DNA of 15,297 nt from Phycisphaerales bacterium UBA4658 (lineage in GTDB: Bacteria > Planctomycetota > Phycisphaerae > Phycisphaerales > UBA1924): positions 26,657 to 41,953 of the forward strand of contig DHLW01000097.1 in NCBI GenBank assembly GCA_002405485.1. Direction: 5' to 3'. Both the position numbers and the translations under genes were made by a program. The notes under the pieces were generated by a model, which was not told the origin of the DNA, ran no database searches, and saw only the letters and a program-made list of their open reading frames with translations. Within the stretch, counting starts at the first letter, position 1, and every line of letters starts with the position of its first letter. Of this stretch, positions 1 to 6,682 are shown piece by piece.

Positions 1-344
1 TCGTCCGCGGGACCACGACGCAGGTGAAGATGAACCAGCTCCGCGAGGCCGGGGCCAAAGAGATCCACCTGCGGATCAGTTGTCCGCCCATTCGCCACCC
101 GTGCTACTTCGGCGTCGACTTTGCCAGCCGCGATCAGCTCATCGCCCACGAGAAGAGCGTCGAGGAGATCCGTCAGTTCCTCGGCGTGGACTCGCTGCAC
201 TACCTCTCCCTGGAAGGGCTGCTCTCGTGCGTCAACGCGCCGTCGACGGACTGGTGCACGGCGTGCTACACCGGGCAGTACCCGCTGGACCCGGATTTCC
301 CCGTCACCGGGGAGATTGCCACCAGCCAGATGCACATGTTCTGA
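1..344 (+). CDS. purF: Amidophosphoribosyltransferase (PurF), C-terminal part; 5' end outside window
   Basis: This enzyme makes 5-phosphoribosylamine from PRPP and glutamine, the first committed step of purine synthesis, in the cytoplasm. The reading frame is already open at the window edge and begins V-R-G-T-T, the end of the PRPP-binding loop of type I phosphoribosyltransferases. It continues through ISCPPIRHPCYFGVDF and SVEEIRQFLGVDSL-YLSLEGL, both highly characteristic of PurF. The HPC cysteine and the late C-T-A-C pair before YTGQYP match cysteines that bind a 4Fe-4S cluster in the Bacillus subtilis-type enzyme, so this should be the iron-sulfur form. The N-terminal glutamine amidotransferase half is not in the window. 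The protein ends normally at a TGA (342-344), and a GC-rich hairpin follows. Identification is secure from conserved motifs; only the C-terminal third or less can be read. Confidence 0.95.
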   Translation, partial: VRGTTTQVKMNQLREAGAKEIHLRISCPPIRHPCYFGVDFASRDQLIAHEKSVEEIRQFLGVDSLHYLSLEGLLSCVNAPSTDWCTACYTGQYPLDPDFPVTGEIATSQMHMF

Positions 345-355
345 TCCCTGTCAGC

Positions 356-371
356 CCCGCGTGACCGCGGG
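356..371 (+). terminator. Candidate GC hairpin after purF
   Basis: A perfect 6-bp stem, CCCGCG (356-361) with CGCGGG (366-371) around a TGAC loop, starts 11 bases after the purF stop. The bases that follow (CCTTCC) are pyrimidine-rich but do not form a real T-tract. It is therefore a weak intrinsic terminator, or a stabilising 3' hairpin. The next gene starts 35 bases later, so the hairpin may separate the two transcripts. Confidence 0.4.
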
Positions 372-391
372 CCTTCCAGCCGGCTTCGCCA

Positions 392-397
392 TATAGA
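392..397 (+). promoter_or_regulatory. -10-like box TATAGA just before the GGT-family ATG
   Basis: TATAGA lies 8 bases before the ATG at 406 and matches five of six positions of the TATAAT consensus. No Shine-Dalgarno-like sequence precedes that ATG, and no convincing -35 is visible. This geometry is what leaderless transcripts show. It would lose meaning if translation really starts at the in-frame ATG at 445. Confidence 0.3.
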
Positions 398-405
398 CTG
401 TCTGC

Positions 406-2151
406 ATGCGCGTGTACATGCGATCGCTTGTCGCGGGGTGCGTCATGACTCTTGTCCCCGTGTCCGACGTGTTCTCCGGCCACCCGCTTCCGCCATCGAC
501 CCGCTCCGAGGTCTTTGCCCCGAAGGCCATGGCGGCGACTGCGCATCCGCTGGCGACCCAGGCCGCACTCGACGTGCTCCGCGCCGGCGGCACCGCGCTC
601 GACGCCGCCATCGCGGCCAATGCCTGTCTGGGGCTCATGGAACCCACCGGGTGCGGCATCGGGGGCGATCTGTTCGCACTGGTCTGGGATCCAAAGTCCA
701 AGTCGCTGCACGGTTTCACCGGCTCCGGGCGGTCACCCGGGGGGCTCACGCTGCAGGAACTCAAACGCGTCCTGAGCGAGCGGTCGCTGCAGGAGATCCC
801 GCGGACCGGTGGGCTGGCGGTCACGGTCCCCGGGTGCGTGGACGCCTGGTTCGCTCTGCACGAGCGCTTCGGTGTGCTGCCGATGGATCGGATCCTGTCT
901 CCGGCCATCGGATATGCCCGGGAGGGCTTCCCGGTTTCGCCGAAGATCGCCGAGGCATGGGCGACCAGCGTTGAACGCTTCGCCGGGATGCCCGGGTTCG
1001 ACGAGCAGTTCACGATGCGATCGCAGGGGGGCGATGCTCGCGCTCCCTCGGCGGGGGAGGTGTGGAAGAACCCCGCGCTTGGCGACCTCTATGCCCGCAT
1101 CGCCTCCGATGGGCGTGACGCCTTTTATGCGGGCGAGGTAGCCCGGGCCGTTGCCGCCAGCGTGCGCGAGCAAGGCGGATTCCTGACCGAGGAGGATCTC
1201 GCCTCGCACCGCGGCGCGTGGGAGCAACCCGTCAGCGCGAGCTATCGCGGCTACGACGTGTGGGAACTCCCGCCAAACGGACAGGGCATCGCCGCGCTGC
1301 AGATCCTGAAGATCATGGAGGGGTTCGACGTTCGGGCGATGGGGTGGGGGAGTTCGGCATTCGTGCACCACTTTGTGGAGGCCAAGAAGCTCGCCTTCGA
1401 GGATCGAGCCCGGCTGTACGCCGATCCGGAGTTTTTCACCACTCCGGTTGCCGCACTCATCAGCGGCGAGTATGCCAAGACCCGGCGTGCCAAGATCGAC
1501 CCCGCCAAGGCCGCGCGACGCGTCGAGCCCGGACGCATTCCGGGGGGTGCGGACACCACGTACCTCACCGTCGCCGACGAATCGGGGATGATGGTCTCGC
1601 TGATCCAATCCAACTATCGGGGGATGGGCAGCGGCGTGGTGCCCAGCGGCCCGCGGGGCACGCTCGGGTTCATGCTGCAGAATCGCGGGGAGCAGTTCGC
1701 GCTCGTCGACGATCACCCGAACGTTTACGCCCCGGGCAAGCGGCCCTTCCACACCATCATCCCGGGGTTCATCACGAACAATGGCGAGCCGTGGGTGAGC
1801 TTCGGCGTCATGGGCGGGGCCATGCAGCCCCAGGGCCATGCGCAGATCGTCATCAACCTCATCGACTTCGGGATGACCCTCCAGCAGGCCGGCGACGCAC
1901 CCCGCATCCATCACGATGGCTCGACTGAGCCCCAGGGTGACGTGAACCCCATGCTCGAGGGCGGCGTGCTCAACCTTGAACCCGGGTACTCCGCCCGTGT
2001 CATCGACGAGCTTCGCACGCTCGGCCACGAGATCAAGCCGGCCCCGACCCCGATCTTCGGCGGCTATCAGGCCATCATGAGGGATCCTCGCACCGGCATG
2101 TACGTCGGCGCCAGCGAGAGCCGAAAAGACGGACACGCCGCGGGGTTCTGA
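406..2151 (+). CDS. ggt: Gamma-glutamyltransferase-family Ntn hydrolase
   Basis: This is a gamma-glutamyltranspeptidase-family proenzyme, which self-cleaves and then hydrolyses or transfers gamma-glutamyl groups, for example from glutathione. The N-terminal half shows AMAATAHPLATQAALDVLRAGG-ALDAAIAA and EPTGCGIGGDLFALVWD, the usual large-subunit opening. The self-cleavage nucleophile is probably Thr384 in G-A-D-T-T-Y, followed by LTVADESG-MVSLIQSNY. The C-terminal part carries PGKRPFHTIIPGF and PRIHHDGS. The Ser-Ser pair of the E. coli enzyme is replaced by P-F-H-T, and the substrate Arg lies in G-S-G-R-S-P, so this looks like the YwrD-type branch rather than classical GGT, and its true substrate is open. 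At 581 residues it is slightly long for the family. The hydrophobic stretch at residues 7-18 is a weak signal-peptide candidate, but homology begins near residue 22, so ATG 445 is an alternative start. mqnD follows 27 bases later and may be co-transcribed. Confidence 0.9.
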   Translation: MRVYMRSLVAGCVMTLVPVSDVFSGHPLPPSTRSEVFAPKAMAATAHPLATQAALDVLRAGGTALDAAIAANACLGLMEPTGCGIGGDLFALVWDPKSKSLHGFTGSGRSPGGLTLQELKRVLSERSLQEIPRTGGLAVTVPGCVDAWFALHERFGVLPMDRILSPAIGYAREGFPVSPKIAEAWATSVERFAGMPGFDEQFTMRSQGGDARAPSAGEVWKNPALGDLYARIASDGRDAFYAGEVARAVAASVREQGGFLTEEDLASHRGAWEQPVSASYRGYDVWELPPNGQGIAALQILKIMEGFDVRAMGWGSSAFVHHFVEAKKLAFEDRARLYADPEFFTTPVAALISGEYAKTRRAKIDPAKAARRVEPGRIPGGADTTYLTVADESGMMVSLIQSNYRGMGSGVVPSGPRGTLGFMLQNRGEQFALVDDHPNVYAPGKRPFHTIIPGFITNNGEPWVSFGVMGGAMQPQGHAQIVINLIDFGMTLQQAGDAPRIHHDGSTEPQGDVNPMLEGGVLNLEPGYSARVIDELRTLGHEIKPAPTPIFGGYQAIMRDPRTGMYVGASESRKDGHAAGF

Positions 2152-2178
2152 GTCCAGTTGCTTCTACCCTGAAGGCTC

Positions 2179-3141
2179 ATGGCCGAGACCGCACAGTCCT
2201 CACTCACGCTTGCCCACTCGCCCGACCCGGACGATGTCTACATGTGGTGGCCCATCACGGGGATGATCGAGCCGCCGAGCGATCCCCAGATCGTCGAGCC
2301 GGCGCGGGTGCTCTCGCCACCGGAGGTGGACACAGGCGATCTCCGTTTCCAGCCGATCGCGGCGGACATCGCGCAGCTCAATCGCCGCGCCCAGAGCGTG
2401 TCGGATCTGGACATCTCGGCGATGAGCATCAACACCTACGCGCACGTCCGCGACCGGTACCGGCTCACGAGTTTCGGGTCGTCGATGGGCTTCGGGTACG
2501 GGCCCAAGGTCGTCGCCCGACGTGGGCGGTCGTTTCAGGATCTGCTCGCGCCCGATTCGTGCGTCGCGATTCCCGGAAGGCACACCACGGCGTACCTGCT
2601 CCTGTGCATGATGCTCGAGGGTCGGCACGCCGACGTGCCGGTGATCGAGATGCCCTTTGATCACATTCTCGACGCCGTGGGACACGGCCGGCAGGGTGTG
2701 ACCCACGGCCTGCTCATCCACCAGTCGCAGCTCACCTTCGCCGATCTTGGGCTCGATCTCGTCGCCGACGTGGGCGAGTGGTGGCTGCGAAAGACCGGCC
2801 TGCCGCTGCCGCTCGGGGGCAATGCGGTTCGGCGGGATCTGGATGCCCGCCTTGGTCCGGGGGGCATGCAGCGCGTCGCCGACATGCTCATGGCGTCGCT
2901 CCGATACGCGCGGCTGCACCACGAGCGATCCCTGGAGTACTCGATGCGATTCGCCCCGGAACTCGACCGCTCCCGGGCGGAGCGGTACATCGAGATGTAT
3001 GTGAACGATCTGACCGTCGACGCCGGGTCTCAGGGGTTGGCGGCGATGCAGCAACTCCTGGACACGGGATCGCGCCTGGGGCTTTGCCCCAGTCCGGGTC
3101 TGATCGATCTGCTTCAACCGAGGCCCGAGATCTCCCGATAA
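2179..3141 (+). CDS. mqnD: 1,4-dihydroxy-6-naphthoate synthase (MqnD), futalosine menaquinone pathway
   Basis: MqnD converts cyclic dehypoxanthinylfutalosine to 1,4-dihydroxy-6-naphthoate in the futalosine route to menaquinone. It has a periplasmic-binding-protein fold but is cytoplasmic, and no signal peptide is present. The N-terminus reads L-A-H-S-P-D-P-D-D, the family's S-P-x-P-x-D phosphate-loop region. Residues 132-137 (P-G-R-H-T-T) fit the second binding loop. His181 in L-L-I-H-Q-S-Q corresponds to the conserved His of the family's I-H-E-S-R motif, here with Gln in place of Glu and Arg. [22 protein letters not shown] is the most diagnostic stretch. At 320 residues it is a little longer than typical (about 270-290), because of an insert at roughly residues 25-55. 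A GAAGG at 2171-2175 lies very close to the ATG. The related enzyme MqnA shares the fold, but the GEWW/[8 protein letters not shown] signature favours MqnD. Confidence 0.82.
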   Translation: [320 protein letters not shown]

Positions 3142-3151
3142 TCCGGGCAAA

Positions 3152-3176
3152 GTGGGCGTCTTCGGCAAAGGCCCAC
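3152..3176 (+). terminator. Candidate hairpin after mqnD
   Basis: The stem GTGGGC (3152-3157) pairs perfectly with GCCCAC (3171-3176) around a 13-base loop, starting 10 bases after the mqnD stop. No T-tract follows (GCGGAT), so it is at best a weak or factor-assisted terminator. Confidence 0.3.
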
Positions 3177-3216
3177 GCGGATATCGCTGACCGGATGGAT
3201 TTCCCGGGTTCCAGAA

Positions 3217-3244
3217 GCAGACTAAAGGACGCAGACTAATGGAC
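3217..3244 (+). repeat. 14-bp tandem direct repeat upstream of the cytochrome gene
   Basis: GCAGACTAAAGGAC (3217-3230) is followed with no gap by GCAGACTAATGGAC (3231-3244), a 13 of 14 match. The two copies lie about 90-120 bases before the cytochrome start. They could be tandem operator half-sites or simply a slippage duplication. Confidence 0.7.
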
Positions 3245-3336
3245 GTGTGCATCCGATGGAGCGTGTGCTGCGTATCAGCCGGTGGTGAGCATCGGCCGCG
3301 TTCTGCGGTCGGTGGGTGTTTGACTGGAGTGTGACT

Positions 3337-5238
3337 GTGGGTCAGAGCGTGCAGAGGCGTCATCGCTCCGCGGAAGTGGCCTGGGTCGTGGTATTGACCT
3401 TGGCCGTGGTTGGCATTGCCCTTGGCACACAGCCGCTGCAATCGACCAGGACGAACTTTTTCAACGCGGGCACGCAGCCGCTGTCGCTGAACGTCCCGCT
3501 GATTGATCCGCAGCAGTGCAGTTTCTGCCATGGTGGGTATGACGACGCCAATGAACCGTCGTACAAGTGGACGCACTCGCTCATGGCGCAGTCGGGGCGT
3601 GACCCGGTGTTCTATGCGGCGCTGGCGATCGCGGAGCAGGACGCGTCGTATGTCGGCGAGGCGTGCTTGCGATGCCACACGCCGACGACGTGGATGAACG
3701 GGCGGGTGAAGTTCGAGAACGATCCGATGGAGCCGGAGTTCGGCAAGCACTTGCCGCTGAGCGGCTCGGATCAACTTGGAGTGTCGTGCTCGATCTGCCA
3801 CCGCATGGTGGACCCGGTGTATCAGCCGGGAGTGAGCCCGGCTCCGGATGCGGCGATCCTTGCTGGGCTGACGACGGGCGTCCCGCTGAACCCGCACAAC
3901 GCGGGCTTTGTTCTTGATCCCGAGGATCGGCGTCGCGGTCCGTATGACCTGGACGCGGACTGGCAGGCGGCGGGCCTTGGGCCGTTCCCGGGTTTCCACG
4001 ACTGGCTGCAGTCGCCGTTTCATCAGTCCTCGCGGATGTGCGCGACGTGCCACGAGGTGTCCACGCCGCACTTCCGCTGGGACCCGCAGGATGCGCGGTA
4101 CGCCCTCATCGGTCCGAATGAGCAGCCGGCGGCGGACAAGTACCAGCAGTTCCCTGAGCAGCGGACGTTCAGCGAGTGGGGGACGAGTCTGTTTGCGGTC
4201 GGTCCGGTGAATCTGAACGGGCGATTCGGGAACCGAATGTCGGTCTCGAGCTGCCAGGACTGCCACATGCCAAAGGCCACCGGGCAGGGGTGCGCCATCG
4301 AGCCGCCGACGCGGACGGATCTTCCCCGGCATGAGTTTGCGGGGGCCAACTCGTGGGTTTTGCGGGCGATCAACTTCCTGTATCCGTCGACGCAGACGGG
4401 GATGAACCCGCAGGGCGTGGATGAAGCGATCGCCCGGAACGTGGCGATGCTGCAGGCCGCGAGCGACCTGGAACTGAACGTGAGCGGATCGACGCTGACG
4501 GCGCGGATCGTGAACTTCAGCGGGCACAAGCTGCCAACGGGGTACACCGAGGGGCGACGGATGTGGGTGAACGTGAAGTTCAAGGACGCCGCCGGCCAGG
4601 TCATCGCCGAGCGCGGCGCGTACGACTTCGCGACCGCAACCCTCACCGAGAGCGACACGAAGGTGTATGAGGCCAAGCTCGGGCCCGACGCGCAGCTCGC
4701 GGCGCAGATCGGCGTGCCGGCGCAGGCGACGTTCCGGCTGGCGATCAGCAACAAGATCTACAAGGACAACCGGATTCCGCCCATGGGATTCAACAACGCC
4801 GCGGCGAACGCGGTGCAGGCCGGGCACGTGCCCCCGGGCCAGTACGCCGACGGTCAGTACTGGGACGACACGCCGTTTGCCATTCCGGCCGGGGCTCGGA
4901 CGGCGACGGTGCGTGTGTATCACCAGACGACCTCGCGGGAGTACATCGAGTTTCTGCGCGACAACAACACCGACCCGAACCCGCTGACCAACGAGGGCCA
5001 GATCGCGTACAACCTCTGGAACCAGTTCGGCAAGAGCGAGCCGGTGCTGATGGACGAGCAGTCGATCGCGATCAACTGCCGGTGCGACTGGAACGCCAGC
5101 GGTCTCATCGACGTGCCGGACATCTTCGCGTTCCTGAATGACTGGTTCGCCGGCAACGCCGACTTTGACGGCAACGGCTCGTCGACCGTGTCGGACATCT
5201 TCGACTTCCTGAACTGCTGGTTTGCCGGTTGTCCGTGA
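3337..5238 (+). CDS. Exported pentaheme cytochrome c with C-terminal GC-type dockerin
   Basis: This is an exported c-type cytochrome of unknown reaction. With the GTG at 3337 as start there are 633 residues. That start is preferred because GGAG at 3326-3329 sits 7 bases before it; the frame is also open to GTG 3316. A hydrophobic segment (about residues 13-30) after basic residues is a signal peptide or anchor. Five heme-binding CxxCH motifs follow: CSFCH (61-65), CLRCH (110-114), CSICH (151-155), CATCH (235-239) and CQDCH (306-310). After them comes a beta-rich region with F-S-G-H-K-L-P-T-G-Y and E-G-R-R-M-W, seen in other planctomycete multiheme proteins. The last 54 residues (about 580-633) form two calcium-loop repeats, D-W-N-A-S-G...D-I-F-A-F-L-N and D-F-D-G-N-G...D-I-F-D-F-L-N, ending C-W-F-A-G-C. 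It probably acts in the periplasm or at the cell surface. The overall layout recalls the cytochrome c554-like families, but no catalytic assignment can be made. Confidence 0.85.
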   Translation: MGQSVQRRHRSAEVAWVVVLTLAVVGIALGTQPLQSTRTNFFNAGTQPLSLNVPLIDPQQCSFCHGGYDDANEPSYKWTHSLMAQSGRDPVFYAALAIAEQDASYVGEACLRCHTPTTWMNGRVKFENDPMEPEFGKHLPLSGSDQLGVSCSICHRMVDPVYQPGVSPAPDAAILAGLTTGVPLNPHNAGFVLDPEDRRRGPYDLDADWQAAGLGPFPGFHDWLQSPFHQSSRMCATCHEVSTPHFRWDPQDARYALIGPNEQPAADKYQQFPEQRTFSEWGTSLFAVGPVNLNGRFGNRMSVSSCQDCHMPKATGQGCAIEPPTRTDLPRHEFAGANSWVLRAINFLYPSTQTGMNPQGVDEAIARNVAMLQAASDLELNVSGSTLTARIVNFSGHKLPTGYTEGRRMWVNVKFKDAAGQVIAERGAYDFATATLTESDTKVYEAKLGPDAQLAAQIGVPAQATFRLAISNKIYKDNRIPPMGFNNAAANAVQAGHVPPGQYADGQYWDDTPFAIPAGARTATVRVYHQTTSREYIEFLRDNNTDPNPLTNEGQIAYNLWNQFGKSEPVLMDEQSIAINCRCDWNASGLIDVPDIFAFLNDWFAGNADFDGNGSSTVSDIFDFLNCWFAGCP

Positions 5239-5289
5239 TCCGCCGATGTTCGGCAACTGACCCGAATCGCGGGGGTCGGTGTTTGCCGG

Positions 5290-5295
5290 TAGAAT
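5290..5295 (+). promoter_or_regulatory. -10-like box TAGAAT just before the PLP enzyme ATG
   Basis: TAGAAT matches five of six positions of TATAAT and lies 7 bases before the ATG at 5303. No Shine-Dalgarno sequence is present between them. As at 392-397, the spacing fits leaderless transcription. No good -35 was found. Confidence 0.35.
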
Positions 5296-5302
5296 CTCCG
5301 TC

Positions 5303-6553
5303 ATGGGCCACGATCATCTGCCGCTCCACGTCGACACCCAGGTCATCCACGCCGGGCAGCGTCCCGAGCCGGTGACCGGGGCCGTCATGCCCCCGATCTT
5401 CACGTCGTCGACCTATGCGCAAAGGTCTCCCGGCGAGCACACGGGATTTGAGTACTCCCGCTCACACAACCCGACCCGCTACGCGCTCGAGCGCATGATG
5501 GCCCGGCTGGAGGGGTCCGTGCTCACCGAGAGCCAGGATGTCACGTTCGGCGGGTTCGCGTTCGCCAGCGGACTGGCGGCGATGGATTGCGTGCTTGAGC
5601 TGCTCACGGCCGGGGACGAGGTCGTCTGCATGGACGACGTGTACGGGGGAACGAATCGGCAGTTCCAGCGCGTCAAGGCCCGGTCGCAGGGGCTCAAGGT
5701 CCGGTTCGCCGACCTCACCGACACCGCCAGTCTCGCCAGGGCCATGACCCCGAAGACCTCGCTGGTCTGGCTGGAGACGCCGACGAATCCGACGCTGAAG
5801 CTCGTCGATCTGGCGGCCATCGCGACGATGGCGAAGAAGATCAACCCCGCCGCGCTCGTGGTGTGCGACAACACCTTCTGCTCGCCGATGAATCAATCGC
5901 CGCTGGCGCTCGGGTGCGACATCGCGATGCACTCGGCGACGAAGTATCTGGGCGGGCACAGCGACGTGGTCGGGGGCATGCTGGTCACGGGCAACGCCGA
6001 GCTCGCGGGCAGGCTCCGGTTCCATCAGAACGCGGTCGGGGCGGTGATGGGTCCGTTTGACGCGTATCTGGTGCTCAGAGGGATCAAGACTCTGGCGCTG
6101 CGCATGCAGCGGCATAACGACAGCGGCATGGCGGTGGCTCGGTGGCTCGAGAGCCGCGTGGGTCACGGCGTGCAGCGGGTCATCTATCCCGGTCTGGCGA
6201 GCCATCCGCAGCACGCGCTGGCCAAGCGGCAGATGCGGGGCATGGGCGGGATGATCACGTTCTTCATCGAGGGCGGCCTCGCCGAGGCCCGAGCGTTCCT
6301 GGAGAACACCCGGCTGTTCACGCTTGCCGAGTCGCTCGGCGGCGTGGAGTCGCTCATCGAGCACCCGGCGATCATGACGCACGCCAGCGTTCCGCCGGCC
6401 ATGCGGCAGGAGCTTGGCATCTCGGACACGTTGATCCGCTTGAGTGTCGGCATCGAGCATGTGGACGATCTGATCGCCGACCTGGAGCGGGCCCTCGCCG
6501 CCGCTCGCGGAGCCGGATCGGCCGGCACCGGTCGCGTCCGCGCAACGGTCTGA
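5303..6553 (+). CDS. Cystathionine gamma-synthase/gamma-lyase family PLP enzyme
   Basis: This is a cytoplasmic Cys/Met-metabolism PLP enzyme that either joins cysteine to an activated homoserine or cleaves cystathionine. The protein has 416 residues, close to the family norm of 380-400. The N-terminal substrate loop has T-Q-V-I-H-A-G. Y51 and R53 in E-Y-S-R-S-H-N-P-T-R are the phosphate-binding pair contributed to the neighbouring subunit. ETPTNPTLK follows, then D189 in V-V-C-D-N-T-F (pyridine nitrogen contact) and the Schiff-base K214 in H-S-A-T-K-Y-L-G-G-H. The C-terminus has FTLAESLGGVESLIEHPA and IRLSVGIEHVDDLI, as in CGS and CGL. Synthase, gamma-lyase and beta-lyase cannot be separated by eye, so no symbol is given. 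The frame opens 24 bases earlier at a GTG, but ATG 5303 fits the family start. It begins 64 bases after the cytochrome, probably with its own promoter. Confidence 0.92.
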   Translation: MGHDHLPLHVDTQVIHAGQRPEPVTGAVMPPIFTSSTYAQRSPGEHTGFEYSRSHNPTRYALERMMARLEGSVLTESQDVTFGGFAFASGLAAMDCVLELLTAGDEVVCMDDVYGGTNRQFQRVKARSQGLKVRFADLTDTASLARAMTPKTSLVWLETPTNPTLKLVDLAAIATMAKKINPAALVVCDNTFCSPMNQSPLALGCDIAMHSATKYLGGHSDVVGGMLVTGNAELAGRLRFHQNAVGAVMGPFDAYLVLRGIKTLALRMQRHNDSGMAVARWLESRVGHGVQRVIYPGLASHPQHALAKRQMRGMGGMITFFIEGGLAEARAFLENTRLFTLAESLGGVESLIEHPAIMTHASVPPAMRQELGISDTLIRLSVGIEHVDDLIADLERALAAARGAGSAGTGRVRATV

Positions 6554-6584
6554 AGCTGGATCGCATGAGGGCCTCAGAACCTCG

Positions 6585-6613
6585 TTGCATGACCTGGGGA
6601 AGACTGATATTGT
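6585..6613 (+). promoter_or_regulatory. Candidate sigma70-like promoter for the 6683 gene
   Basis: TTGCAT (6585-6590) and TATTGT (6608-6613) are separated by exactly 17 bases, matching the -35 and -10 consensus at three and four of six positions. The predicted start near 6620 would give a leader of about 60 bases before the ATG at 6683. Read by eye only. Confidence 0.35.
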
Positions 6614-6682
6614 CCGCGTTACGCATGAGCCGCCATTCGCAGCCGGTGCACCCGACGCGGAGCCGGCATGGGAGTTCTCACG

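Larger units (their letters stand above)
3142..3336 (+). other. Intergenic region between mqnD and the cytochrome gene
   Basis: This gap holds no plausible gene. It contains a hairpin shortly after the mqnD stop (3152-3176), a 14-bp imperfect tandem repeat (3217-3244), and a loose inverted repeat CCGATG (3253-3258)/CATCGG (3290-3295). The ribosome-binding site GGAG (3326-3329) of the next gene is at its end. The cytochrome promoter is expected here, but no convincing -35/-10 pair is visible. Confidence 0.5.

Noticed and set aside
2200..5304. Long open frame of about 1,030 codons on the minus strand, opposite mqnD and the cytochrome
   Set aside because: Its product is an Arg/Pro/His-rich composition with no domain, and both genes on the other strand have clear motifs. 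It is a frame artefact of high-GC DNA.
406..6553. A sulfur-metabolism cluster formed by the GGT-family gene, the CGS/CGL-family gene and metK
   Set aside because: The genes lie on different strands or are separated by unrelated genes with their own signals, so there is no evidence of joint organisation beyond loose pathway similarity.
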